From Vitrella brassicaformis (Eukaryota; Sar; Vitrellaceae), in the NCBI GenBank assembly GCA_001179505.1, contig CDMY01000510.1, forward strand, positions 238,703 through 286,148: 47,446 bases of DNA. Reading direction: 5' to 3'. Each line of letters opens with the position of its first letter. Positions within the stretch are counted from its first letter, which is position 1. The notes below the pieces were generated by a model. The model saw nothing but the letters and a program-made list of their open reading frames with translations, was not told where the DNA came from and did no database searches. A program made the position numbers and the translations under genes. Below, in pieces: positions 11,801 through 23,897 of this stretch.

Positions 11801-13647
11801 CCGCGCCAAGAACCTGCTGGTCAGCCTCATCACCACCGAGTTCACCCTGGTGCTCGACGACGACTTCGTGACGTCGCCCCACACGTGTGTCGAGTGCATG
11901 CTTGAAAAGATGACCAACCAGCTGCACCTGGGGCACCCATTCGACATCGTACGCCCCGCCGCCTCATCGCCCTGCAAACAAACCGACACTGCACAAGACA
12001 GACAGCACCTCATGCAGTCAGCTGGGCGTCTGTGTGCTTCTGTCTGTGTGCTGTGTGTGTGCAGGTTGGCTTCCCCATTCGCGAGGACGAGGAGGATTTC
12101 GGTGCGTTCCGCGGCCTGCTCAAGGTTGGCCAGGGCGCCGTGTACATGGAGGCCGGTGCCTGGGCGTCGTACGCGGACGGCTGCCAACGAGTTGACCTGG
12201 TGCCAATGGTGTTCCTCGCGCGCACGCTGCGGCTCCGTGAGGTGCCGCTGCAGGAGGACCTCAAGCTTGGGGAACATGAGAAATTCTTCTACATGGCCAA
12301 GCGCAAGGGCCTGCAGGTGGGGAATAGAATGTAGCCACTGTCGAATGCGACAGCGTGTTAGTCGATCTGTGTCTTTGTGTGTGTGTGTGCGTATTGGTGT
12401 TGGCGGATGGTGTTCAGGTTGGTGTGTGTTTCGACTCTTCCTTGACGCACCTTCGCCTCAGTCCCGATGAGATGACTACACGCTACGCCAACAGGAGGGA
12501 ACGATCCGGAAAGTACATGAGGTCAGTCTGAGTGACACACAATGGCCAGCCAGCCATAATGCGACGCCCTTACCCTCACTCAATGGACGTGATGTGCTCC
12601 CCTCCCCTCCCCAGGGAGGCCTTGACGGAGTTCTCCGTCACCCGTCTAGCCCACTTCATGCGGCAGTACGCCCCCTCGTCCTCGCCAATGGACCACGCCA
12701 TGCTCATATCCGACGCCATCCCACCATGGACCGTCGGCAACCACAACCACCACTGCCAACAAACGGCCTTCTTACTGCCGCCGCCACACGGCTTCTCCCT
12801 GCTGCTGCTCGTCATCGTCATGACAACACCAGACAGGCGCGGGCGTGACGCCAGGGATGCGCTGAGGCGGCGAGGCTCGTGGCTGCGGGCCCTTAGTGGT
12901 GTGCCGGACAACGGCATTTCTGCGTACTTTGCGATGCCGGCGCCAGCTTCAGGCAACCATTGTGCTGACGGCCTGTCTGAGGGTTGGCGTGAGGTGGTTG
13001 GTGAGTATGAGGAGCATGGTGATATGGTGTGGGTGACACTGCCGCCGACGATGGCCGAGCCCTTGTCGCATCTGGACAGGGTGCCTCCCGGAGAGATGAG
13101 GCGGGCGAACATGGCTTCACAAGACGACCCAGACCAGTACAAGCTGTTCCTGAACGAGCCAATGATGAGGGGCCCACTGCATGGCCATGGCGTGGCGGCC
13201 AACTGCACTGGCTGCACCAACGAGAAGACACCCTGGACGTCTCAGCTTTATCTCTCTGTTTTGGAGAGTTTCCGGGCGATGGACAGCAACTGGGTGATGG
13301 TGGTGCGGGACGACGTGTTTGTGGATCTGAAGCTCTTCACCGACCTGATGGGCGACAAGGCCATGCCCTACTGGACAGTCGTCGCACCCCCTGCCGACAA
13401 AGGCGCCCCGGCGCCTCGTGGTGCTCGAACAGCTGTGTTGAAGCCCGTTGGGTTGAGGATTGATGTGTCGATGGTGCTCTATCGGCGAGAGCTGTATCTG
13501 CTGCTGACGAGCCGGCCGTTGGTGGACTCGTTGAGGCATGATGATGGCGGCAGTTTGGAGGGCTCGGTCAATCGGTGGCTGGACGCGCTGAATGTGTACT
13601 GGACGCCGCTGCCGTCGTTCCATGTCGGCCGACCGACAGATGGATGA
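8866..13647 (+). CDS. Large multi-module glycosyltransferase-like protein of the secretory pathway
   Basis: Eleven exons join without phase conflict: 8866-9439, 9515-9708, 9770-9856, 9942-10014, 10090-10232, 10306-10743, 10827-11536, 11618-11948, 12065-12316, 12418-12521, 12615-13647, for 1,312 residues. The N-terminus is hydrophobic, a signal peptide or membrane anchor. Module 1 (about 85-300) resembles GT32-type enzymes, with LESVLWHHPSASVRVL and a GGVCLPP segment in place of the usual GGxYxD. Module 2 (about 730-930) resembles GT12/GT2 N-acetylgalactosaminyltransferases, with ARAKNLLVSLITTEFTLVLD running into a DDDF metal-binding site near residue 819. Module 3 (about 1020-1312) resembles GT31, with LLLLVIVMTTPDRRGRDARD and a VRDDVFVDLKLF motif near residue 1200. 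I infer a Golgi enzyme acting on glycoprotein or cell-surface glycan. Two adjacent genes fused by my splicing is the main alternative. Confidence 0.7.
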
Positions 13648-14420
13648 TATGTATATGCATGTCAGTCAGTCATGTGATGTGGACAGCTGTGTGTGCATAC
13701 TTACTGGGTAGGTGGGTTGTGCATAGGTAAAAGATCTGATAGACTTCAGATTGGTTCATGCCATGGTTTCAGTCAGTCGACTGCTGTCTGTCGTCCTCTC
13801 ACATCCATCCATGTCTGTCTGCTTCCCTCCCTCCCTCCCTGGCTGACATGCCATGCACCCAGAACAACACGCAACGCACACTGCCACACACATGGATGGA
13901 AACACAGCTGGAGAGACACGCACCCCACACTAGCTACCCCACACTAGCTACGTGTCGGTTCGCTCAGCCACTGCCGGCCAAGGGCAGGACCAAGAAAGCC
14001 AGCCAAGAGCGAGGAGGGGCGCAGGAGGGCGGAAACGAGACAGGCACGAAAGACAGACAGACGGCAAACAGTTGAGGGCGTCGGTCAGTGTGGTGTACCA
14101 GGCAGGCTAGGCGGCCGTCGTGGGCTGTTTGTCTGTGTGTGCGCTTGTGGGGTGTCGCTGTGCCGCTGCAAGAGGGGCTTACACGTGTGTGGTGGACGGC
14201 CATCGTTGCCTGCATTATATATATATTTCGTGGGCCGTTTTGCAGTTGTCTGTCGTGTCTCGACCTCTTGTCTTGATCCACGTGGATCATGCGATCCATC
14301 TTTCCGTATATAGAATCAGAACGGTCTTCCTTCAAGCAGTGCCACCCATTCATGCACCTATGTATGTACACGACTCGCACACCAGCCAGCCAGGCAGCAT
14401 GAAGGCCCCCGATCGATCTT
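13648..14420. other. Intergenic region between convergent genes
   Basis: This holds the 3' flanks of the glycosyltransferase gene (+) and the helicase gene (-). It includes CCCT/CCAT microsatellite stretches near 13800-13850, a duplicated CTAGCTACCCCACA phrase near 13930, an ATATATAT run at 14217-14226, and the palindrome listed separately. I found no coding exon. Confidence 0.5.
14274..14289. repeat. 16-bp perfect palindrome with CACGTG core
   Basis: TGATCCACGTGGATCA equals its own reverse complement and contains a CACGTG (E-box/G-box type) core. It sits in the shared 3' flank of two convergent genes. It could be a dimeric transcription-factor site or chance. Confidence 0.6.
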
Positions 14421-16200
14421 CTAGCTCTTCTTGTGCTGGGCCTTCCGCCTGGCCTGCGCGTCGGCGATTTTTGCCTGCAGGCTTTTCTGCGCCTCACGCC
14501 GCCGCCAATCGTTCTTGCCGAACGACTCGTTCACGCACCCACCGCCCCTCGACTCGGCCGTCTGCTCCTTCCTGCAGACACAATGGACACGCACACACAC
14601 ACACACACACAGTGTGGGTGTGGGTCGGTACATGTGAGTGCTCACTAGACATACCTGAATGATTGTTTGGCCTGCCGGGATGCCTCATCGCCGCAGCCAT
14701 GGGCCTCAGCGATTGCGTGTGAGATGCAGAAACGACGGCGGCAATACGAGCAGGTCTGCAGCAAAGAAAGAGACAGAAAGGCAGCTGTCCGTGAGGTGGG
14801 TCACTGCGCTGTGGTGTGGTCAAGACCGACCGTGCCGATGAGTTTTGTGGACTGGCTGCATGACGGCAGCGCGCAGATCCAGTCCTGCCGGCTCGACGCC
14901 GCCAACATCTCATCAAGCGCTGCACGAACGACACACAAACATAGGCGCACAGACACTGGTCGCTTCGTCTTGCCCCACCTCACCTTCATCGGACACCTTG
15001 TTGTCGGCGTTTGTCGGCCGTTCATCAGCGGGTGTCTTCTTCTTGTTCTTGCGCTGCTGCCGCCGCCTCGATGACAACGAGCCGGCCGTTGGACCTGGAC
15101 CACCACTGGCGACATCTGGTATGTGACTCACTTCCTCGTCAGCTGCATCTTCTGCGGCAGCAGGCGATGACGCTGTCGATGGTGGGCCGTCGGTAGCTGG
15201 AGCCGGCGGCTCGGTCGGTGGCTGAGCTGGTGCCGCTGATGGCTGTGGTGTTGATGGCCTGTCACGGGACATGACACAGATGAAACGGTCGTCGCCTTCA
15301 CCCTGATGACACACACAGGCAGACAGGTGGATGAGTGCATGTGCCAACGTTGTTTGCAGTGGTGCTGCCACCGACCTTGGACTCGTGACGGAGGCCAAGC
15401 GATTCCGCCAACCTGATGGTAGCCGCGGCAGTGACCTGGTGTGTCTGGTCTGGGTGTGTATGTGTGTGGTTCATTTCCTCACTCGTGCACGAGTCGACGC
15501 TGATACGACGACAAGGACGCAGGAAAGGAATACTCGCCCTTCCTGAACCGAACCGAACCAACACAACGACACGGATGAGATGAGCTATCGGCGCGTGCTG
15601 TGCCCTCCCTCCCTCCCTCCCTCCCTTTTGTTGATAAATTTCCCACTGACCGGCGCTTGACGTCCTCGAGGATGCGACGAAGCCGCGCCTCCTCCGCATT
15701 CACCTCACCTGCACAAATCAAATCCGACCAAACATACCTGACTTGACTTAGATAGAACCGACCCACCACCCACGACACGGTCGTACCATTCTCTTCATCC
15801 CTCGGTTCTGGTGGGCCCACAGCCGCGGCCGGCTTCTCGGGTGCCTTGCCAGCTGGCGGCTGGGCCGGTGGCACCGGCCGCCTTCTTGCCTCGGGCGGCC
15901 TGTCGCTGCGAGATGGCTGAGAGGCGGACGTCTGTGCGGCTCTCTTGGGCGGCGCAGACGGGCCCGCCGCAGCCTGCTGTGGGATATCCTCTTCGTTGAC
16001 GAACTCACAGGCGTAGCGGACCTTGACGGGAGAGAGACGGTATATAAGTGAAAGAGAATGGATTGTTTGCGGGTCAGTCAGGCGGCGTAGGCCGCCTCGC
16101 TCAGCTCACCAGCCCGTTGTTCTGTGCGAAGGTGTAGAGTGAGAAGAGGATGGGGTCGCCCTCGAGGGTGGCAGAGTCGCCAACAATCACCAACTGCCTG

Positions 16201-16231
<31 letters not shown>

Positions 16232-19200
16232 CCAGCAACACAGCGTCAAGTGTGCCATCCGTCCAGACATCGGTGTGTCCGCTGTGGTTATGTTATCCAC
16301 CGCTTTGCACGGGTGACGGCGACATTGAGCCGCCGATGGTCCGAAAGAAACCCTGCACAGGCGACAGGCAGACCATGGCAATGACATCCTGACTTCTCGA
16401 CGGGGCCATACGTGTGTGTGGGTCACGTCACCTACCGACAGCCTTGTGTATGTTGGACCGGACGAGGGAGATGATGACCACCTCCTCCTCGCGACCCTTA
16501 TGGATACACACCACACGCACCGCAGGGAGAGAAAGGCATATCAACACCACGCACATCACATCGACAGACAGTGTAGTAGTGTACCTGGAACGAGTCGACG
16601 GTGGCGATGGGGATACCACTGAGGCTCTCATTCTGCAAACACGAGCAGCAATATCATGTGCACGTCTTCCCATCTCGCCCCCTCCCCCCGCCCCGCACCT
16701 CAGCGGCCATGCTCCTGAGCAGCTCCACCTGCCGATTGTAGGGCGTGATGATGTTGATCTTGCCGGCGTCGAGCCCCTGCTCGACCACCAGGTGTGTGGC
16801 GTACCGCATCACCACCTCAGCCTCGCCCCGGTTGCTCCGCGACGAGCGGTCCCTCCCACCGCTGGTGGCCGTGTGGTCGTCCTCCCGCATGTATGGCAGG
16901 CCGCCGGCGTCGATCCACACCATCGGGCTAACGGCATCCTCGTCGACCTGGGACACAGATGGATGGATGGCATAGTGTGTGTGGGTGTGGGTGGGTGGGG
17001 GGTGACGTACGTGTGGGATGAGGTCTTGTATGGTGTGGTGCTCGACAGACTGGTCCGCCTTGAGCTTGCCGTCGTAGAAGGTCTCAGACGACCACTCCAT
17101 TATCACGTGACTCATCCTGCACACATCCACACATCCACACATCCACACATCCATGGGGTGGGGCATGGCGTGTGCCGTGGCCGATTAAATGCATGCTGCA
17201 CTGCACCATGCATCTCTCGTGTTAACTTACCTGTATTGAACGTCCAGTAGGGACGACACCTGGTCGCCCCACATGCGCTGCAGCCGCTGGAAGAGCGTGA
17301 CGTCCAGCCCAGATCGCTGGGCCTCCTTGCTCTTGATCGTCGGGGCAAGCTGCTTGTGGTCGCCTGACACACACACGCACACGTCACGAATGACATCAAT
17401 CCATCATGACAGGGATGGATTGACACATCCGACCTCCCTCCCTCCCTCCCATGCTCACCGGCGAGTATGGCCTTCCGTCCCAGCAGCAGGGGGATCCAGC
17501 AGCCCACCTCCAGTGCCTGCGCGGCTTCGTCGATGCAGACGACATCGAAGGGCCTCGGGCCGCCATCCTCCCTGGAGGTGGCGAACTTGCGCAAGGCAAA
17601 ATCGTCGGCGCCGGTGCAAGTGGCGAAGACAACTGACACACGGACAGACACAGACACACAGAGATGAATAAAGAGGGACAGCACAGCATCAGCACCCCTC
17701 CCCTTCCCTCTCTCGTGCCGCCCACCTTGCGATTTGCCGAGCACCTCCGACACGGCCCGTCTTTCCCGCTGCCGCAGCTCTTTGCGCAGCTCCTTGAGCT
17801 CGCCGTACAGGCGCCTCCTCTCCTCCCTCCCGCCCGCCTTGCCCCTGTTCAGCTGCCGCAGATGGCCGTCCATCTCCTTCCTGATGTCGCTACAGAGCTC
17901 GGCCGCCTCGCTGGCCCGCACCAGGCTGTCGAGGCAGTAGGGGAGGAGGGTGGCCTGGATGCGGGAGGGGTGGCCCAGACGGACCACAAGCTTCAGACCG
18001 ATACTGATGCAACGCTCTGAGTGAGTGACAGGAGGAAGGAGGGGAGATAATGGGTGGGGGGTCTGGTGCGGTGTGGTGATGCATACCAACAGGCACACGC
18101 ACCTAGGAGGTTGTCAACGGCGACGTTTGATGGCGCGCAGACGAGCACTCGCCGGTTGCGGACCACCAGCTGACGAATCACCTCCACCATGGTGGTCCTG
18201 ACAAGACAAGCAGAGAAGAAACACAGACATCCAATTCGTCTGTCAGTCAGTCGGCTCTTGTGTCCTACCCTCTGCTTGCTTACGTCTTGCCCGTGCCCGG
18301 CGGCCCGTGGATGCAGGCCACATCGACGGCGCGAATGGCATGGACGACCGCCCTCCGCTGGGAGTCGTTGAGCTGCACCTTGAAGGGCGTCCCGTCACAC
18401 GTGGAGATGGATCCATCGCAACAATCATCGTCAGCTGGCCCATCCTGCCTCTCCGCGCTTGGCCGTGACGGCCGCTTGTTGAATCGCGGAGGAGTGGTGC
18501 CGAAACAAACGTCCAGAAGGGCAGACGCTGGGCCGTCTCTGAGCGCACTCAAACACACAGCACAGCACAAGTGTGACAACCAAGAGAATGCCTTGATTGA
18601 TAAGTAAGGCCAGTAAGTATGCCTTGCCCACATGCACACCCCACGTACCGGTATGACGTCAGCGCGTTGAGTGCCGCCCGGTATCTCCTCAGCGTCACAT
18701 CGCTGGCCCAGAGCGCCAGATGCACCGGCGGCACAAGCGCTTGCACGTCGCAATCTGTGTCGTCGTCGAACACCACCGATATGCCGGTGCTCTTGACGCG
18801 ATGCACCACCCCCGTCAAGGCCGGCTGCGACGACAGCGGATGCTGGGAGTCGAAGAGGCCGACGATGTCGCCCGACGAGAGGCGGTGAGAGGGCAGGGCG
18901 GGGGGCGGCTGCTGGAATGAGTGCTTCTGGAAGGTGGCGACGGTGCGGCCGTAAAGTCCGGTCGTCACATCAGCTGCTTCCACCTGCAGCAAGCCAATCC
19001 GCCAGACACAGACACAAGGCGATGAGTGGATAAGAGAGAGGTCAGATCTGCATTTTGTCCGACTGCCTCGGATCTGGAGCGCACCTTGAGTATGGCGATG
19101 CCTGCCTCCTCCAGCTCAGTTGGCGTGCACTCCGCCAGCAGTGCGGTGGTCTCCTCGACCTCTGCCGCATGCTCTAAGGACAGCAGCTCACTGGTCTTCT

Positions 19201-19264
19201 CGACGAACGCCTCACGAGATTCAACCAAATTGGATCCACTTACTGCAGACGCAGTGCTCGTCAT
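14421..19264 (-). CDS. IGHMBP2: IGHMBP2/SMUBP-2-type SF1B helicase with R3H and AN1 domains
   Basis: ATP-dependent 5'-3' RNA/DNA helicase of the UPF1-like group, associated with ribosomes and tRNA or translation factors in animals. Twenty-one exons give 1,041 residues: 19264-19085, 18983-18649, 18547-18284, 18197-18103, 18016-17726, 17632-17459, 17363-17231, 17116-17011, 16947-16699, 16632-16585, 16496-16436, 16352-16301, 16197-16110, 16021-15787, 15708-15651, 15542-15483, 15412-15376, 15302-14984, 14919-14831, 14755-14655, 14571-14421. Visible motifs: TGLYGR/SGDIVGLFD in the N-terminal barrel, Walker A GPPGTGKT (253-260), CAPSNVAVDNLL, DEAA (423-426), GDHKQLAP (447-454), VDSFQGREEE, and NVAVTRAKR. 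The R3H domain (about 771-835) contains RRLVHELAESLGLRHESK. The AN1 zinc finger (about 944-979) has C-x4-C...C-x2-C-x4-C-x2-H-x5-H-x-C. A proline-rich linker lies between helicase and R3H. All catalytic motifs look intact, so this is a complete orthologue candidate. Confidence 0.95.
16203..16231. repeat. (GACA)n microsatellite inside a helicase intron
   Basis: About seven GACA units lie in the intron just upstream (on the minus strand) of the IGHMBP2 exon 16197-16110, beside its splice acceptor. On the transcribed strand it reads as (TGTC)n. Confidence 0.8.
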
Positions 19265-19745
19265 GCTGCACGAGCAGTTTCACGCAATCCTGCATGTGCG
19301 AGCCCTTCTGCTTCAAGCTCGCACTCGTGAGCGACGTGAGATTAGCCGGATTGTTGGTTTGTGGAGCTCACAGCATCGTGAGCAAGTTTGCCTCTGCTAA
19401 GCCGGCTAGCGGCCACGCTGATTGGCGACGGTCCAAGCCTGAGGTCCACCCACCTGAGGTCCAAGAGGGCAGCTCATTCAGCAGTGTCAGCACGCCGCCA
19501 TCCCTTACCCACTCAGTCAGTGGAGCTCGTCCCTGCAGCCCCGCTGACTGCGCCTTCCACGGTCTGTCGTCGTTTTGTCGGCACCCAGCCACCGCAGCGG
19601 AGCCAACCTGAGCGCTCACCTGAAGCGAGTGCTGGGGTCGCTGCGCTCGCATCCCTACGGCCGCCCGCCCCACAGCAGCCCCGCCCACCTCCCCGAGACG
19701 GGCAGTGAGCCCTCCAGCGGCCAGCCTGCCGGTGCCGGTGGCAAC
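19265..19745. promoter_or_regulatory. Intergenic region between divergent helicase and SIAH-like genes
   Basis: This 481-nt stretch separates the divergent starts and should hold both promoters. It is GC-rich with no clear TATA box. Reading frames are open on the plus strand, so an upstream coding exon of the SIAH-like gene cannot be excluded, but I see no recognisable protein there. Confidence 0.4.
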
Positions 19746-20981
19746 ATGGTCTCGGCAGGCGACTTCGTGCCCACGGCGTCGCGGGACAAGACGGCGGCTG
19801 CTGGGAGTAGTGGGTCTGACCGGCAGGGGAACACCCGTAAGGACACGGTGAGCAAGACGTTGGAGCTGTTGGAGTGTTCGGTGTGCTGCGAGTCGATGAT
19901 CCCGCCCATCTACCAGTGTAAGGAGGGCCACACCATCTGCCAGGACTGCCGCCTTCGGGTCAAGCAGTGCCCGGTCTGCCGGAGCGAGACGCTAGACATC
20001 CGCTGCAGGGCACTCGAGAGGCTCGCCGAATCGCTAGATGAGGTACGGCGGTACGGTGGTGCCGAGAACGGCACAGCACACACACACACACACACACATG
20101 CATTCCCTTCACGGCCGGTGTGTGTGTGTGAATTGGTGTGTTGATGTGTGTGTGTGTGTGTGTGTGTCATCAGATCAATTGCAAGTACTCGTGTTACGGT
20201 TGCCGCGTGACGGTCAAGTATGCGACGAAGAAGGACCACGAGCAGAAGTGCGCCTTCCGCCCCTTCCCCTGCCTGCACGTCTGCCAGGGCTGCTCCTTCG
20301 AGGGCAGCTCCAACGAGCTCGTGCGGCACCTGGTCGAGGAACACGGCTACACCCAGCACGAGACCCATCGCATCAGCTTCATTTGCAGCAAAGCCAACGT
20401 CACCGTCCACCCGGGCAGCGCTGGTACAGTGAGTGGACACAAGTGGGGCGGATACCAGGGCAGGGATGGATCAGAGTGTGTGTTGTGTTGTGTTGTGTAT
20501 TTGCGGTGTGTTTAGGTGAGGAGGCGGAGCACTACGTGTGGCAGAAGAGCATCTACTCGTGCTACGACAAGCACTTCGTGCTGCGCATCCACCGCAAGGT
20601 CGACGTCGACCCCCAATTCTACATCAGCGTCGCCGTACTCCACTCCAGACACCACTCCAACCGATACTCCATCGCCACCTCGGGCAACCACCGCAAATAC
20701 ACATTCGAAGGTCAGTCAGGTCGCTAGTGGTGGACCCACCCCCACACACACACACACGCGTGGATTGTGTAATGTGTGTGTGGTTGTGTTGTTTCTGTCT
20801 GTGTGTGTGTGTGTCAGGCCCGGTGTGGTCGATTCGCAAGGGTTTCAAGGAGATCGAGCGTGTGCGCGACTGCCTGATCCTGCCTGAGAACATCGCCCTG
20901 TTCCTGTCGGGCGGCAAGGGCTCCGAGAACGACCTCGGCATCATCAACCTCAACGTCACGGGAGAGATACTCCCACAGTGA
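19746..20981 (+). CDS. SIAH: SIAH/SINA-type RING E3 ubiquitin ligase
   Basis: E3 ubiquitin ligase expected to recruit E2 enzymes through its RING and substrates through a TRAF-like SINA domain. Exons 19746-20042, 20174-20423, 20516-20710 and 20818-20981 give 301 residues, the usual size for the family. The RING begins near residue 44 (CSVCCESMIPPIYQCKEGHT, then CQDC and CPVCR). The SIAH-type zinc region follows with CKYSCYGC, an HEQKC segment, FPCLHVCQGC and RHLVEEHG. The C-terminal SINA beta-sandwich ends at INLNVTGEILPQ. The exon 2 donor at 20424 was chosen over 20429 because only it keeps the frame into GEEAEHYVWQK. I chose the ATG at 19746 because it is the first in-frame ATG after an upstream stop; a spliced upstream start remains possible. 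Confidence 0.9.
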
Positions 20982-22102
20982 CTGACACGCCGACAGACAG
21001 ACCCACCGACAGACCCCCACCACCACCTAGCACAGCGAGGGAGGAGGAGGGCGGGGCCGAGTTGGTGTGGTGTAGCATAATAGATAGCGGTTGCTTTTCG
21101 TTTGTCGTCTATTCCTCGGTCAGTCCTGCCTGCCTACTGCCTGCCTGCCTCCCTGGATGTCTGCCTGGTGTGTCCACAAAGGCCATCGTGGCTGCAGAAA
21201 GACCTGCTGGTACACCTTCCAAGCAGGTCTTGCTCCAGCTGCAATGACCTTCGTGAACGCTTCAGGGCTTCCTTGTGCGTGGGCAGATGATATGGCGTGG
21301 CGGGCGGGGGCGGCGGGCGGGCTAGATGGCTGACAGTGTGTGTATGATGCATCCACACCCGGGCAGCCACATGACCAATTGATTTTTGCCCCCCGCTGGC
21401 CGCACTCACCCATGTGTGTGCTTTGCACCCCACTGATCGAAACACCCCTACCCTGTCCACCAACACCCACCCCTCCCTCCTACTCTCTCCCTCTCCCTCT
21501 CCCTGGCTGACAGACAGACATGCAGGCAGCCTGGCAGGCAGGCGTGTCTTTTGTTTCTTTTGAGATGCGGCACCCCACTCATTTGCCGTTGTGTGCGTGA
21601 GAATGAATCAATGAATGACGGATGGCTGACATTTTTTCGGCACCTCATTTTCTTTTCTGCATCCCTTGACTGCCTGTCTGTCTGATTCCCTGCCTGGCTG
21701 GCTGTGTGGCTGGATGTGTGGATGTATCATGCCGACTTAACTAACTTAATCAGTCAGTGGCCGCAACCCACCACATTCGGCTCGTGCTGTGCACCCACAG
21801 CCGGGCAGGCTGCAGCCATTGGTTTGCCCCCGTGGGTGCGCGGCTGGGGCGTTGTGTGGTGTGTTGCGGTGGTGGTGTGTAAGTGTGTGAGAGGAGAGAG
21901 AGGGTGGCGGTGGCGGTGGCTGACTGTGCAGACGATGTGTGGATGTTTGTATGCGTACATCAGAGAGTGGTCTGTTGTGCGTGGCGGGGGGGTCTGCTAC
22001 ATCTTATCGGTCAACAGATCGACTGAATCAACGTGAAGGATGTTTCAGTCATTTTCTTACACACACACACACACACACACAACGCCCACCAAGCCAGCTC
22101 AG
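20982..22102. other. Intergenic region between convergent genes, low complexity
   Basis: This 1.1-kb gap separates two genes that both end here. It is rich in short repeats: CTGC/CCTG runs near 21127-21160, CTCCCT runs near 21475-21505, TGTCTG/GCTGG runs near 21670-21720, and GGAG/GGTGGC runs near 21890. I found no coding exon and no convincing RNA gene. Confidence 0.5.
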
Positions 22103-23796
22103 TCAGCTTCCCTTCCTCGGCCTGGCTGGCAACGCGAGAGGCCTCCGGGCATACCACTGTCGACACACCGGGCAGCGGTGCTGCTCAAAGACGTGAAACG
22201 ACTCAAAGTTGAGCAGACACGTCTTGTGAAACACGTGGCTGCAGCTCAGCAGCAGCACCGCCTTGCCCCGGTGGTACTCCTGGAAGCAGATGGAGCACTC
22301 CTCCTCGTCCCTCTCCAATGCCCTGCGCTTGGCACTCGCCCACTCCTCCGCTGTCACGTCTAGACGAAATGGCGGCAGTGGCTGCTGCTGCTGTTCTGCT
22401 GGTGGTGGTGGGCCTGCCGGTGCTGCCGCTGCTGTGTTCGGTGGTGCGGCGGCTCTCTGTGGCGATTGGCGGCGATGGGTGACGGGCAGAGAGGGGACGA
22501 GGGAGAGCTGGGGATACAGAGTGGAGAACCGCTGCAGGTCCTCACGCAGTATCTGAACAGACAAACAGCCACCCACCCACACAATCAGAGACGTGATCTG
22601 ATCTGATCGGTCTGGATGCAATGCATCATTCATGTCAGCTCACCCTGGAGCTCTCCTGCACGGACTGGTCGATGTCTGAGAGGAACTTGTCGAGTGCGTC
22701 CTGCCGCTCATCGCACCGCCTCAGCACCTGACGGCTGAGGCCTGCCAGCGCCCTCCCGTAGCACTTGCGCTCGAACGAGCTCAGCTCATCACCACAGCCA
22801 GACGGATCGCTCGACGTCAGAAATGTGCTGCTGGTGAGCTCATCGCGAACGCGACCACGGAAGCGCTGACGGACCTCCTGAGATAGAGAGAGCCAAAAAA
22901 AAAGGGTTTCATCGGTCTGTCTGTCCGGCCGTGTGTGTGTGTGTGCTAAGCCAACCGACCTGTGTGGTTTGTCGTCGGATGCAATGCCCCCTCCAGGCCT
23001 TCTGTATCCTCGTCGCGCACTTGTGTCGCCACACGAGGAAGCCACCATGGTGCGGCCGACGCTGGTACGACGCTCGCCGGCAGATGGGGCAGCAGCGGGT
23101 CTGTGCAAAGCGCTCAAAGCTCGCCAGACACCGCTTGTGGAAAACATGGGAGCAACTGAGGATCACCTGAGGGCTGCATTAATGGACATATGGACACCCA
23201 CAGGCACACAGGTCAAAGGCAGAAATTGATGGCATGGCACCGTGATCGATCGCCTTGGTCTCATCTGCTGCATCGCATCCATCGCTGACTGACCTGTCTG
23301 CAAATTCCTCCAGGCAGATGGCGCACGGCTTGTGGCTCTCCTGTCTGGCCTCTGAAGTCTCCCTCACGGCCTCCCACTGCGAGTCCGTCAGGGGCGGGGG
23401 TGGCGCAGGCACCAGCTGCAGCCTCTCTGCCAGCGACAGGCTTTTCTCATAAACCCGAAAGTCCCTCTTAGTCGCGTCGGACACCACATCTGTCACACCC
23501 TTATCAGTATCGGCTGACGGCCGGCATCCCGACAGGCACGCGGAGGCCGCCGATGAGAGAGAGGAAGAGGGTTTGCGTCTGTGTCTGTGCTGATGCTGCA
23601 GGGACGCTCCCCTCTCTGTGGTGGGCGGTTGCCGTGGCCTGGAGTGTGCCTGCAGCGGTCGTGAGAGGGCGGCTACTGCTGCTGGCTTGCTGAGGGACTT
23701 CATCAGGTGGTCTTGGAACGCCGCCGCCCAACAGCCGCTGCTCGACGACGATGGCATGCCGGACGGATGACTTGATGATGCCTTTCTCGTCTTCAT
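22103..23796 (-). CDS. RNF32: RNF32-type protein: RING-H2, IQ motif, second RING-H2
   Basis: Putative ubiquitin ligase with the rare RING-IQ-RING layout known from RNF32. Exons 23796-23294, 23173-22960, 22877-22644 and 22552-22103 give 466 residues. RING-H2 number 1 spans exons 1 and 2: CAICLEEF, then PQVILSCSHVFHKRC, then CCPICRR. An IQ motif (RIQKAWRGHCIRR) follows at once and could bind calmodulin. RING-H2 number 2 is near residues 405-455: CSICFQEY, LLLSCSHVFHKTC, CPVCRQWY. A proline/alanine- and Gln-rich linker lies between. Exon 1 contains an AAFQDHL element and LPAPPPPLTDSQWEAV-like spacing typical of the family. The exon 2 acceptor at 23174 was preferred because the nearer CAG would create an immediate stop. 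All metal ligands appear present. Confidence 0.9.
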
Positions 23797-23897
23797 GGGC
23801 GGGGCGGGGTTGTCACTGCAGACAGCACCAGGTGGCACGTGTTGCGACTCCCATAATAAAATCGCCGTCACACAGCTCAGCTGGCTGCACCGTCAAT

